64,000 nt of DNA from Devosia sp. (GCF_017744655.1 NZ_JAGIAW010000009.1:248001-312000), one strand, 5' to 3'; positions 19,096 to 27,234 are shown, numbered from the stretch's first letter. The notes: a model not told the origin generated them from the sequence alone. Numbers and translations are program-made.

Positions 19096-19344
19096 ATGAG
19101 TCTTGAACTAATCGATATCGCGCTCGCCGAGCGCCACGATCACCCGCGGCTGGCCAACCGGGTGACGGGAAAGGTGAAGGCCGTGCTCACTGAAACCATT
19201 GACGGCCGCGAGCAGCGGCACGAAATTCTCATCCCGGCCTGGATCGAGCGGGAAGATGGCATGGATGAGGGCGACATCGACCTCGCCCTCATGGTCAAGG
19301 CGGCAAAGATCGTCGGGCGGCTGAAGGCACGCCTCGCGGATTAG
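19096..19344 (+). CDS. Conserved small hypothetical protein
   Basis: An 82-residue soluble protein with no recognised family. It is rich in charged residues and predicted alpha/beta, with a repeated hydrophobic pattern in the C-terminal helix (VKAAKIVGRLKARL) and no signal peptide. I chose the ATG at 19096 because GGAG precedes it at good distance; an in-frame ATG at 19045 would add 17 residues that look like leader sequence. It follows pncB by 123 bp on the same strand and might share its transcript. Confidence 0.6.
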   Translation: MSLELIDIALAERHDHPRLANRVTGKVKAVLTETIDGREQRHEILIPAWIEREDGMDEGDIDLALMVKAAKIVGRLKARLAD

Positions 19345-19383
19345 ATTGTTTCGGTTTTGCTTTGACATGGAAACGCACAAAAC

Positions 19384-19501
19384 CCTCATGGTGAGATGCT
19401 TTGCGCAGCAAAGCCTCGAACCAAGGGGGCGGTCGAGTGGAGGTTTGGTGCCACGACCTTGTTCTTCGAGGCTATGCTCCGCTCCGCACCTCAGAATGAG
19501 G
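19384..19501. repeat. Large imperfect inverted-repeat element
   Basis: Two 37-bp arms (19384-19420 and 19465-19501) pair at about 29 of 37 positions. The arms begin CCTCAT and end AGCCTCGAA. The 44-bp loop contains no gene. The element fills the gap between two small hypothetical genes and has the form of the dispersed intergenic palindromes of Hyphomicrobiales. Confidence 0.7.
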
Positions 19502-19533
19502 TCGATTTCGACTGCGGTTCAAACCTGAACGCC

Positions 19534-19782
19534 CTAACCCTTCCGTTTCGCCGTCCTGGCAATGGACTGCAGAAACATGCGGTCCGAGGGCGAAAGCCCC
19601 ATGGGAATATAGGCCGGTGCCGGCGCAACAGTGCCGGCGGCCCTGTGACGATAGGCCGGGGCGGTCGCGAAATGGCGGGCTTGCGCCGCCATGGCGGCGA
19701 CCTTGTGCCGCTTCTCGCTGCGCACAAAGGCAAAAAGCGTAGATGCCGCGATCAGCACGATAGCGATAATTTGCCAATCCAT
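19534..19782 (-). CDS. Small single-pass membrane protein, unknown function
   Basis: An 82-residue protein. An N-terminal transmembrane helix (WQIIAIVLIAASTLFAFV) is followed by a basic, alanine-rich cytoplasmic or periplasmic tail. AAGGAGG lies 5 bp upstream of the chosen ATG at 19782, which is why I preferred it to the upstream start. No family was recognised. It is convergent with the preceding hypothetical gene across the inverted-repeat element and downstream of plsC on the opposite side. Confidence 0.6.
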   Translation of the reverse strand: MDWQIIAIVLIAASTLFAFVRSEKRHKVAAMAAQARHFATAPAYRHRAAGTVAPAPAYIPMGLSPSDRMFLQSIARTAKRKG

Positions 19783-19859
19783 ATCGGCCTCCTTGAACCG
19801 GGCCAACATAGCTAATGAAGCGTTAACTCCGAAGCGAAGCCCGGCGTTAAGCCTAATGT

Positions 19860-20666
19860 CTAAACTTGCGTCGAAACCGGCAGGGGCAAGTCGCGATTGA
19901 GCGCCACCAGCATGGCGCGCACTTCCTTTTCGGCGGCCTTGGTCACCGTCTTGCGGTCAGCGCCATGAGCGAGAACCTGCGGCGTGCCAAAGGCCACGGT
20001 GACGTCCTTCCGCGGCCCCCCGAGAATCTCGGCAATGTTCTGCTTGACCGACTTGGACTTGATCCAGGCCACCAGCGAACGCTCGTTGCGACTGATCGGC
20101 AGGCCCTCGAGTTTCGTGTAGGCCACGGTCAGTGGCTGAATGTTCACTTCCGTCGCGCCCGCCGCTTCCATGGCGTGCTGGGCCGCGCCCACCAGCGCCG
20201 AACGGAAGGGCAGCACATGCGTGCCGATATCGGACTGGCCCTCGGCAAAAAGCACCACCGCATTGCCATCCGCCATATGCCGGCCCATGGCCTCGGCCGT
20301 GCGGCCGGTACCCGAGCGGCGGGTGCGGTCGACATAGATGGTCTTTTGCAGGTTCGCCATCATGCTCACGAAGGGCCATTTGGCGATTTCCTGCTTGGCC
20401 ACAAAGGTCACCGGTGCCACCGAGCCGATGGCGACGATATCGGTCCAGGAAATGTGGTTGGAGACCAGCAGCGTCGGCCGGCCCTTCGCCGGAGCGCCGA
20501 TCACCCGCACCTTGAGGCCAAGGAACCAACAGCCGACCTTGTGGAAGACCTGCGGCAGGACCGGCCAGACCGGCAGTTTCAGGGCAATGACCAGCGCCTG
20601 CAGCGGGATGATCACGATCAAGACGGGCAGGAAGATGAAGATGAAAAACAGGCTGCGGCGGATCAT
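19860..20666 (-). CDS. plsC: 1-acyl-sn-glycerol-3-phosphate acyltransferase
   Basis: A 268-residue membrane-bound acyltransferase for phosphatidic acid synthesis. The catalytic H-x4-D motif is NHISWTD (about residue 70). The second motif, FAEGQSDIGTHVLPF, binds glycerol phosphate in place of the usual FPEGTRS. An N-terminal hydrophobic helix (FFIFIFLPVLIVIIPLQAL) anchors it. Its ATG overlaps the fur stop (TAATG), so it is coupled to fur, an arrangement seen in other Rhizobiales. It could instead prefer lysophosphatidate-like or lyso-ornithine substrates (OlsA), which this sequence alone cannot exclude. Confidence 0.87.
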   Translation of the reverse strand: MIRRSLFFIFIFLPVLIVIIPLQALVIALKLPVWPVLPQVFHKVGCWFLGLKVRVIGAPAKGRPTLLVSNHISWTDIVAIGSVAPVTFVAKQEIAKWPFVSMMANLQKTIYVDRTRRSGTGRTAEAMGRHMADGNAVVLFAEGQSDIGTHVLPFRSALVGAAQHAMEAAGATEVNIQPLTVAYTKLEGLPISRNERSLVAWIKSKSVKQNIAEILGGPRKDVTVAFGTPQVLAHGADRKTVTKAAEKEVRAMLVALNRDLPLPVSTQV

Positions 20667-21118
20667 TATTCGGGCTTGTCCTTTTGGCCCGCCTTGTCAG
20701 TCAGCGGCACGGCATAGAGTTCGAGACGGTGGTCGACGAGCCGATATCCCAGCCGCTTGGCGATGACTTCCTGGATAGCCTCGATTTCCTCGTTCCGGAA
20801 TTCGATGACTTTGCCCGAACGGATGTCGATCAGGTGGTCATGATGCTCGTCCGGGATCAGTTCGAAACGGGCGCGACCGTCCTTGAAATCATGCTTGGTG
20901 ACGAGCCCGGCTTCCTCGAAGAGGTTGACGGTACGGTAGACGGTCGAAAGCGAAATCTTTGGGTCAATGTCCGAGGCGCGACGATAAAGCTCTTCCACGT
21001 CTGGATGGTCGAAACTTTCCTCGATCACCCGGGCGATGACGCGGCGCTGATCAGTCATGCGCATGCCGCGCGCCACGCAGGCTTCTTCCAGGGTCGGATC
21101 GGACGGCGTCTTGCTCAA
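20666..21118 (-). CDS. fur: Fur-family metal-responsive regulator (Fur/Mur)
   Basis: A 150-residue Fur protein with a winged helix (ARGMRMTDQRRVIARVIEE, then STVYRTVNLFEEAGLV) and a metal site around HHDHLIDIRSGKVIEF. It lacks the C-terminal CxxC structural zinc pair, as do rhizobial Fur/Mur proteins that answer mainly to manganese. Irr would have a different histidine-rich motif, so I exclude it. The start is TTG at 21118: AAGGAG lies 7 bp upstream of it, while the nearby ATG at 21123 is out of frame, only 2 bp from the same AAGGAG, and hits a stop after two codons. Confidence 0.9.
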   Translation of the reverse strand: MSKTPSDPTLEEACVARGMRMTDQRRVIARVIEESFDHPDVEELYRRASDIDPKISLSTVYRTVNLFEEAGLVTKHDFKDGRARFELIPDEHHDHLIDIRSGKVIEFRNEEIEAIQEVIAKRLGYRLVDHRLELYAVPLTDKAGQKDKPE

Positions 21119-21154
21119 GCCATGTCTCCTTGCCTAGCCTTGTTCGGCATGGGG

Positions 21155-21634
21155 TTACCCAAGATCGCGCGTCATGACAAGCGCGGTCGCCGCGCTGCCA
21201 TCGGCCTTGGCATAGTAGCCTTTTCGCGATGAAATCGTCGAGAAGCCGAGCCTCTCATAGAGTTTAATCGCCGGCCGGTTCTGTTCGTCGACTTCGAGAA
21301 ACATTTTTCGTGCCGGCGACATCATCAGATCGGCAAAGACCGCATCGAGCAGCGCCCGGCCCACCCCCTTGCCGCGCCATTTCGGGTCGACGGCAATGGT
21401 GAGCAACTCGCTTTCATCGGCAACGAGACGGATCAGCGCAAAGCCGGCAATGCGGCGCTTCGCGTCGCAGGCAATATAGGTGGGTGTCGCCTTGTCTTCG
21501 AGAAAGCCGAGGAAATCTGCGACAGGCCAGCCGCGGAAAAAGCCCTGCGCATGCAATTGCGCGAGGCGCTGCGCGTCCTTCAATTCGGCCGGTTCGATAT
21601 GCAGCCCATGCGGGGCCATCCAGAGCTTGTCCAT
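21155..21634 (-). CDS. rimI: Ribosomal-protein-alanine N-acetyltransferase
   Basis: A 159-residue GNAT acetyltransferase. The acetyl-CoA loop is V-D-P-K-W-R-G-K-G-V-G-R, followed by FLEVDEQNRPAIKLYERLGF, the RimI signature that includes the N-x-x-A-x-x-L-Y motif. In E. coli it acetylates the N-terminus of ribosomal protein S18. The start at 21634 overlaps the stop of tsaB (TGATG), the usual tsaB-rimI pairing. Confidence 0.9.
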   Translation of the reverse strand: MDKLWMAPHGLHIEPAELKDAQRLAQLHAQGFFRGWPVADFLGFLEDKATPTYIACDAKRRIAGFALIRLVADESELLTIAVDPKWRGKGVGRALLDAVFADLMMSPARKMFLEVDEQNRPAIKLYERLGFSTISSRKGYYAKADGSAATALVMTRDLG

Positions 21635-22245
21635 CACACCCGCCTCGGCACTTTTGCCGCATCCTGCGGTTTTGCGTCGGCATCCCGGATATAGGCAGCG
21701 TGCGGCGGATACGAAAGCGGATCGACCGAACCAGCAAAGCGCACCATGGCGGCGAGATCGACAAAGGGCTGCTCAATCAGCGTCACACCCGGCACGACGC
21801 GACCACGCGCTTCCTCGATGGGCAGCAGCATCGGCTCGGCTTCAGTGACACCCGGCGCCGAAAAAGCCTGAAAATAAGCTTCGCCCCGCCGCGCATCGAG
21901 CAAAACCGTTACCGGACCCGAAGCGACGCCAAGCGAAAGGGAAAGCAGACTGGGAATCCCCAGCACCGGCAGTTTTCGCGCCAGCCCCAGGCCACGCGCC
22001 GCAGACAGCCCGATACGTAGCCCGGTAAACGAGCCCGGGCCTGTCGTGACAGCAACCCGCTCGATATCAGCATGAGTCAGACTGTTGCGCTCAAGCAGCG
22101 CCGCCAGCCGATCGAACAGAATTTCCGCGTGGCCCGTCGCAATATCGTCGACGCTCACATCCGTGCCGCCATCGGCCCGCAGAACAGCCAGCTGCAGGCG
22201 CGGCGCGGCTGTGTCGATGGCTAGGGTGATGGGCGGCTTCGTCAT
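21634..22245 (-). CDS. tsaB: tRNA threonylcarbamoyladenosine biosynthesis protein TsaB
   Basis: A 203-residue protein of the ASKHA fold that partners TsaD in making the universal t6A37 modification of ANN-decoding tRNAs. Diagnostic segments are LAIDTAAPRLQLAV at the N-terminus and TTGPGSFTGLRIGLSAARGL around residues 63-82. AGGAG precedes the ATG at 22245. The tsaE partner, often found near murU and addB in this order, is not in this window. Confidence 0.92.
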   Translation of the reverse strand: MTKPPITLAIDTAAPRLQLAVLRADGGTDVSVDDIATGHAEILFDRLAALLERNSLTHADIERVAVTTGPGSFTGLRIGLSAARGLGLARKLPVLGIPSLLSLSLGVASGPVTVLLDARRGEAYFQAFSAPGVTEAEPMLLPIEEARGRVVPGVTLIEQPFVDLAAMVRFAGSVDPLSYPPHAAYIRDADAKPQDAAKVPRRV

Positions 22246-22381
22246 TCTCGCTCCTGTCGGCAGCGACCTTCGGGCTCTTTGGCTCGTAACGCTAGCGCGA
22301 GGCCAAGTCCACTGCCTTGACGCCCCCCGTCCTCGGGGCGACCTTCCCCGGCATGTGCCGTGATTCGCGTCTGCCCCCACC

Positions 22382-24013
22382 ATGATCAAGCCCGTGACCT
22401 GGCTGGCCGAAACCACCATGCTCAGCCATGGCTGGCAGCGCTTTTGCATTCTGCTTGTCGCCGGCGCCGTTGCCGGCCTCTCGGTCCCACCGTTTTTCGT
22501 GCTGCCCGCGCTCTTTGTCGCCATGCCCTTCTGGGTCTGGGCGCTCGATGGCGCCGAGCGCAAACGTAGCTGGTTCCGGCGGATTTTTGGCCCCGCTTTC
22601 ACGATTGGGTTCGCGTTTGGCTGGGGCTATTTCCTCGTCGCCTTCCATTGGCTCGGCGCCGCCTTCTTCGTCGATGGGGGTTTTATGCTCGCCCTCATGC
22701 CTTTTGCGATTGCCGCTCTCGCGGCTCTGATCGCGCTCTTCTGGGGCCTCGCAAGCGCTCTCGCCCATCTTTTCTGGAGCCACGGCGCCGCGCGTATCGT
22801 CACGCTAGCGTCCTTCCTCACGCTCGCCGAATTCGCCAGGGGCCATGTGCTCACCGGCTTCCCCTTCGATCTCCTGGGCTATGCGCTGACCGGCACCGAT
22901 GAATTGATGCAATTGGCCTCGGTGATCGGGGTCTATGGCCTGACCTTCCTCGCCCCGCTCCTCGCCATGACGCCGGCTCTGATCTGGCCCGCCGACGACC
23001 GCCCGATGAGCCGGCGGCTCTTTCCGTTCTTCCTCGCGCTCGCCGTCATTGCCGGCCAACTCGCCTATGGCTGGAACCGCCTCTCCGGCACGGTCTCCAC
23101 CGAACGCCAGGACGTCGCCATGCGCCTCGTCCAGCCCATGGTCTATGAGCATGCCGATTTCGGCAATGTCGACCCGGTCGCCCTCATCGACCGCCTGCTC
23201 ATGCTCTCGGACATGCGGATGGACCCGACCGATCAGGGCCTAGCCGACATCACCCATCTGGTCTGGCCCGAATCGAGCGTTCCCTTCTTCCTCGATACCT
23301 ATCCCGATGCCCTGGCGCGCATTGCCCGCATGCTGCCCGAAAACGCGACCCTGCTCGCTGGCGTCCCGCGCCAGATTTTCGGGCTCGACGGCGAAAAGCC
23401 GCAGGGCGCGCCCTATAATTCACTCGTCGCCATCAATACCGATGGCGAGATCATCGCCAGCTACGACAAGTCCCACCTCGTACCCTTCGGCGAATACCTG
23501 CCCTTCCAAGACATTCTCTCACGCGTGGGCATAAAGCAGTTCGTGCCGGGCGCCGATGGCTGGTCGCATGGCGATGCGCGTCGCCGACTGATGGAACTGC
23601 CGGGCACGCCGGCCTTCCTCGCCGTCATCTGCTACGAAGTGCTGTTCTCGGGCGATCTCGGCGATACCGCCAATGCCCAGTTCATCCTCAATGTCACCAA
23701 TGACGCCTGGTTCGACGGTTCCATCGGCCCGGCCCAGCACGCCCACCACGCGCGCCTTCGCGCCGTCGAAGAGGGCATGAGCCTTCTCCGCGCCGCCAAT
23801 ACCGGCCTGACCTTTGCTACCGATCCCCTGGGCCGCATCACCGCCCAACTCGTCCCCGGCCAGATGGCCGCGCTCGACGTGCGCCCGCACCAGCGGCTGG
23901 CCCCGACCATCTTTGCCCAGTTGCGGCACTATCCGCTGGCCATCGCCATCATCGCCGGCATCCTCATCGGCTTCGTCGCCTCCCGCCGCGGACGTCGAAA
24001 ACTGCCGGAATAA
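22382..24013 (+). CDS. lnt: Apolipoprotein N-acyltransferase
   Basis: A 543-residue inner-membrane enzyme that adds the third acyl chain to lipoproteins. About seven hydrophobic helices precede and one follows a nitrilase-like catalytic domain. The triad is visible: Glu in VWPESSVPFF, Lys in YDKSHLVPFGEYLP and Cys in VICYEVLF. The first in-frame ATG is used; a second at 22418 is possible and would remove 12 residues. It is divergent from tsaB-rimI and ends in a strong bidirectional terminator. Confidence 0.95.
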   Translation: MIKPVTWLAETTMLSHGWQRFCILLVAGAVAGLSVPPFFVLPALFVAMPFWVWALDGAERKRSWFRRIFGPAFTIGFAFGWGYFLVAFHWLGAAFFVDGGFMLALMPFAIAALAALIALFWGLASALAHLFWSHGAARIVTLASFLTLAEFARGHVLTGFPFDLLGYALTGTDELMQLASVIGVYGLTFLAPLLAMTPALIWPADDRPMSRRLFPFFLALAVIAGQLAYGWNRLSGTVSTERQDVAMRLVQPMVYEHADFGNVDPVALIDRLLMLSDMRMDPTDQGLADITHLVWPESSVPFFLDTYPDALARIARMLPENATLLAGVPRQIFGLDGEKPQGAPYNSLVAINTDGEIIASYDKSHLVPFGEYLPFQDILSRVGIKQFVPGADGWSHGDARRRLMELPGTPAFLAVICYEVLFSGDLGDTANAQFILNVTNDAWFDGSIGPAQHAHHARLRAVEEGMSLLRAANTGLTFATDPLGRITAQLVPGQMAALDVRPHQRLAPTIFAQLRHYPLAIAIIAGILIGFVASRRGRRKLPE

Positions 24014-24043
24014 AAAAGGCCCCGGAAAACCGGGGCCTCTTTG
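24012..24043. terminator. Bidirectional terminator between lnt and csbD
   Basis: The 9-bp stem AGGCCCCGG-AAAA-CCGGGGCCT is flanked by an A tract on the left and CTTTG on the right. It overlaps the lnt stop codon and serves both convergent genes. Confidence 0.85.
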
Positions 24044-24060
24044 CAAACGACAGACTGACG

Positions 24061-24267
24061 TCAATGCCAAGTCTGGCGATCGTACCAGGTGTCGACATCC
24101 TTGCGGACCTCGTCCTTGGCCTTGCCGTAGCGCTCCTGAATCTTGCCTTCGAGCTGCTCGCGCTTGCCGTTGATCTCAGTCAGATCGTCGTCAGTGAGCT
24201 TGCCCCACTGTTCCTTGACCTTGCCCGAGACCTGCTTCCAGTTACCTTCAACGCGGTTCCAGTCCAT
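24061..24267 (-). CDS. CsbD-family stress protein
   Basis: A 68-residue, highly charged helical protein of the CsbD family. It shows the doubled pattern WKQVSGKVKEQWGKLTDDDL and REQLEGKIQERYGKAKDEV. In Bacillus and many proteobacteria CsbD-like proteins are induced by general stress; the biochemical role is unknown. AAGGAG precedes the ATG at 24267. It lies only 26 bp after the DUF1365 gene, so it is probably co-transcribed with the RpoE-type promoter upstream of that operon. Confidence 0.92.
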   Translation of the reverse strand: MDWNRVEGNWKQVSGKVKEQWGKLTDDDLTEINGKREQLEGKIQERYGKAKDEVRKDVDTWYDRQTWH

Positions 24268-24293
24268 GAAAAGCTCCTTTCGGTTATGAAGGG

Positions 24294-25082
24294 CTAATCC
24301 CTGGACAGAGCAACAGGTTCCGAAACGTGATCGGCTTCGCGCCTCTGTGAACGGGCTGTCGCGATCCGGTCCTTTGGCATATGGCCATGCACGCGAATGC
24401 CCTTGAGCAGCAGGCGCAGCGCTTCCCAATGGATGCCCGCCGTCACCTTCAGCGTCATCAACGGATGGCTGAAAAACAGTTTTAGAAGATTCGCATCGGT
24501 GAAGTCCCGACGCGTCCCCGAAAAGGCCGCATAGAGAAGCGGTTCGCCTGCTTCCGTCTCGTTGATCGCAATGCGAACCCGGTCTTCCGGCGGCACGATC
24601 TTGAACTGATAGCGGCAGTCGAGCCCGATGAAGGGCGACACGTAGAACTCTTTGTCGGCCGCCTGCTCACCACCAACAGGCAGCACGTATGTGTGCCGCT
24701 CGCCAAACGTGTTGTGCACTTCGTAGATCGTCGCGAGCGGCTTTCCGCTGCTGTCGTCACAAAACCAGACGCTCAGTGGATTGAACACATAGCCAAGGAT
24801 ACGCGGATAGCAGAGGAGGCGAATTCTCGCCGGCGCCGGCAGACCCACCCCGCGAAGCTGCTCCGTAGCCCAGTCGCGAAGCCCCTGACCATGCCCATGG
24901 TCCCCAGACATGAAGGCAAAGAGGGCTTTTCGATCGTAGCCGAAGTATTTCAGACGATTGAGTTGTTGAAGATCATCCAAATCCACGAGGATCGAAAACA
25001 CGCGATAGCGCAGACTGTGCCGCTTTGGCCGGTGGCGCTGATGCACCACCTCCCCGACATAGATGGCCGAGCCCGTCATCAT
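24294..25082 (-). CDS. DUF1365 family protein
   Basis: A 262-residue protein of the DUF1365 family. Typical segments are IYVGEVVHQRHRPKRHSLRY at the start, NPLSVWFC, and YVSPFIGLDCRYQF. The family almost always sits beside an amine-oxidase-like flavoprotein and, often, a cyclopropane-fatty-acid-synthase-like enzyme, so a role in membrane lipid modification is inferred. It overlaps the flavoprotein gene by 4 bp (ATGA). In Rhodobacter sphaeroides relatives lie in the singlet-oxygen RpoE regulon. Confidence 0.9.
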   Translation of the reverse strand: MMTGSAIYVGEVVHQRHRPKRHSLRYRVFSILVDLDDLQQLNRLKYFGYDRKALFAFMSGDHGHGQGLRDWATEQLRGVGLPAPARIRLLCYPRILGYVFNPLSVWFCDDSSGKPLATIYEVHNTFGERHTYVLPVGGEQAADKEFYVSPFIGLDCRYQFKIVPPEDRVRIAINETEAGEPLLYAAFSGTRRDFTDANLLKLFFSHPLMTLKVTAGIHWEALRLLLKGIRVHGHMPKDRIATARSQRREADHVSEPVALSRD

Positions 25083-26422
25083 GCAACCATGCTCGCCAGC
25101 GGCGCCAGCGTGATGCGCCCGGATTGGTCGGGCACAATCCAGGGACGCGGCAGCGCCCCCATATCCTCAGCGGCGGCGAGCCCCGCCTGCAGACCATCCT
25201 CGTGAAAACCGCGGCCGAAATGGGCGCCGGCATACCAGGTGTTCCTGTGCCCCTGAATGCGCCAGAGGTTTTCCTGCGCCGCGATCGCCTTGGCGTCGAA
25301 AAGCGGGTGCGTGTATTCGAAGCGGGCGATTTCCTCGCGCGGATTGTCCGGCGGGTTGAGTGTCACAAAGAGATCGCGCCCTTCCAGATGCTGCAGCTTG
25401 TTCATCCAATAGGATACGCAGAGCGGTTTTCCTTCGGCTTCAGCCGAAGAGATGTAGTTCCAGCAGCACCAGACCTTTTTGCGGCGCGGCATGTAGCTGG
25501 CATCAGCATGCAGCACGGCCAAGTTCTTCGTGTATTCAAACGCTCCCAGCAGCTCGCGCTCATCCTTGGCCGGCTCGTCGAGCATGCGCAGCGCCTGATC
25601 GGCATGGGTCGCGATCAGAATGCGATCAAAGCGATCCTCACTGCCGTTCCGATCCCGCACGGTGACACCTGTCGCATCGCGGAAAACTTTTGCGACCGGC
25701 GAGGACAGGCGCACCTCGCCCGCAAACTGCTTTAGCAGCGCATTGACATAGACCCGGCTGCCACCCCGCACCGTGCGCCAGAGCGGGCGCGCCGTCAGCA
25801 GAAGCAAGCCATGGCTTTCGAAGAAGCGCACGAAGGCCAGCAGCGGATAGGATCGAATATCATTGGCCGAAGACGACCAGATGGCCGCGGCCATGGGCAG
25901 CAGATGGTCATCAACGAAAGAGCGCGAATAGCGCTGCGCCCGCAGATATTCGTCGAGCGTCATGCCATGCAGGTCAGGCCGTTCGATCACCGAGGGCGCT
26001 TCGCGGTAAAAGCGGATGAGATCGCGCAGCATGGTCCAGAAGCGCGGCCGAAACGCGTTGCGGCGCTGCGCCAGCATGCCGGCAAGGCCCTCGCCGCAAT
26101 ATTCGAACGTGCCCTGATCGAGCGAGGCGGAGAACGACATTTCCGTCGATACGCTCTCAAGCTCAAGGTGCCGCATCATGGCGACGAAGTTGGGATAATT
26201 CCGGTCGTTGTAGACGATGAAGCCGGTATCCACCGGCCCGGTCCCCGGCACATCGACGGTATGGGCATGGCCGCCGACATAGTCTTCGGCCTCGTAGAGC
26301 ACCACGTCATTGGTCTTGGACAGCATCCAGGCCGCCGAGAGACCGGAAACGCCGCTCCCGATGACGGCGATCCGCTGGCGTGCTGGCTGTGGTCCGGAAA
26401 AAGCGCCGGCGGAATGAAACAT
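25079..26422 (-). CDS. FAD-dependent amine-oxidase-like oxidoreductase of the DUF1365 cluster
   Basis: A 447-residue flavoprotein. The dinucleotide-binding motif is IAVIGSGVSGLSAAWML with YEAEDYVGGHAHTVD completing the FAD site. YAGAHFGRGFHEDGLQAGLAAAED at the C-terminus is the closing FAD motif of the amine oxidase superfamily. Homologues in this context are linked to oxidation or desaturation of fatty acyl chains; a related R. sphaeroides flavoprotein acts in furan fatty acid synthesis (from memory). The gene is divergent from rpoE-chrR and preceded by an RpoE-like promoter. Confidence 0.88.
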   Translation of the reverse strand: MFHSAGAFSGPQPARQRIAVIGSGVSGLSAAWMLSKTNDVVLYEAEDYVGGHAHTVDVPGTGPVDTGFIVYNDRNYPNFVAMMRHLELESVSTEMSFSASLDQGTFEYCGEGLAGMLAQRRNAFRPRFWTMLRDLIRFYREAPSVIERPDLHGMTLDEYLRAQRYSRSFVDDHLLPMAAAIWSSSANDIRSYPLLAFVRFFESHGLLLLTARPLWRTVRGGSRVYVNALLKQFAGEVRLSSPVAKVFRDATGVTVRDRNGSEDRFDRILIATHADQALRMLDEPAKDERELLGAFEYTKNLAVLHADASYMPRRKKVWCCWNYISSAEAEGKPLCVSYWMNKLQHLEGRDLFVTLNPPDNPREEIARFEYTHPLFDAKAIAAQENLWRIQGHRNTWYAGAHFGRGFHEDGLQAGLAAAEDMGALPRPWIVPDQSGRITLAPLASMVA

Positions 26423-26445
26423 AGTATGGTCCCGTCTGTTTCAAG

Positions 26446-26475
26446 CAGATACGGGTGCACAACGCCTTTAGATCA
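26446..26475 (-). promoter_or_regulatory. RpoE (ECF11)-like promoter for the flavoprotein-DUF1365 operon
   Basis: On the minus strand TGATCT (26475-26470), an 18-bp spacer and TATCTG (26451-26446). The R. sphaeroides RpoE consensus is roughly TGATCC, 18 bp, TAAGA. The predicted transcript would start about 17 bp before the ATG at 26422. Confidence 0.6.
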
Positions 26476-26521
26476 CTCTTCGGCTCATATTTTTGCTGCG
26501 AGCGATTTTTTGCCGGTTCGG

Positions 26522-26551
26522 TGATCCACCGATTTCTTGGCGCCGTAGATT
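26522..26551 (+). promoter_or_regulatory. RpoE (ECF11)-like autoregulatory promoter of rpoE-chrR
   Basis: TGATCC (26522-26527), an 18-bp spacer and TAGATT (26546-26551). The -35 is a perfect match to the R. sphaeroides RpoE box. It mirrors the promoter on the other strand, so both operons should rise together when ChrR releases the sigma factor. The predicted start near 26558 rules out the in-frame ATG at 26557 as a normal initiation codon. Confidence 0.7.
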
Positions 26552-26658
26552 GCGACATGACACTGGCAATTTACCCACTGACCGGGAAGTGCGACGATGG
26601 CGCGGCGACGATGCGCCCACGGCGTGCTGCGCCCCGCAAGGACAAAAACCGGCAGGTC

Positions 26659-27234
26659 ATGACCACGGACGACAACCAAGACGGCTCCTTCCCCAACGAT
26701 CTCAGTACAAAGCTGGTCGCCATTGCCGCCTCGGCCGACATGGTGGCCTTCGAGGCCCTGTTCCGCGAATTCTCGCCCCGCATCCGCGCCTATCTCCTCA
26801 AAATGACGCGCGACCCGCAGGCCTCCGAAGACCTGATGCAGGAAACCATGATCGCCATCTGGCGCAAGGCCGGCCAGTTCGATCCCTCGCGCGGCCATGC
26901 CTCGGCCTGGATCTATACCATCGCCCGCAATATCTGGATCGATGCCTGGCGGCGCCAGCGCCGGCCGGTTTTCGATCCCGACGATCCGGCGCTTGTCGCC
27001 GACCCCGAACCCGATGCCCCAAAACTCATGGAAGACAGAGAGAGCAGCGCCGCCCTTCACGCGGCCCTGAAAAACCTGCCGCAAGAGCAGGTCGAGCTGA
27101 TAAAGTTGTCTTTCTTCGACGAGGCCTCCCACAGCACCATTGCCACCCGGCTCGGCCTGCCCATCGGCACGGTCAAGTCGCGCATCAGGCTCGCCTTCGG
27201 GCGCCTGCGCACGGCGCTGGAGGATCTGAAATGA
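26659..27234 (+). CDS. rpoE: ECF sigma factor, RpoE/ChrR-controlled type
   Basis: A 191-residue ECF sigma factor of group ECF11. Region 2 carries AFEALFREFSPRIRAYLLKM, DLMQETMIAIWRKA and ASAWIYTIARNIWIDAWRR; region 4 carries LPQEQVELIKLSFFDEASHS and LPIGTVKSRIRLAFGRL. I used ATG 26659, the first methionine just ahead of conserved region 2 with GGCAGG upstream; earlier in-frame starts at 26557 and 26611 are possible. It overlaps chrR by 4 bp, the usual sigma/anti-sigma coupling. It should answer singlet oxygen or organic peroxides. Confidence 0.92.
   Translation: MTTDDNQDGSFPNDLSTKLVAIAASADMVAFEALFREFSPRIRAYLLKMTRDPQASEDLMQETMIAIWRKAGQFDPSRGHASAWIYTIARNIWIDAWRRQRRPVFDPDDPALVADPEPDAPKLMEDRESSAALHAALKNLPQEQVELIKLSFFDEASHSTIATRLGLPIGTVKSRIRLAFGRLRTALEDLK

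Noticed and set aside
24268-24330. GGAAC upstream of csbD as an EcfG general-stress promoter
   Set aside because: No CGTT at a 16-17 bp distance; the gene is better explained by read-through from the DUF1365 operon.
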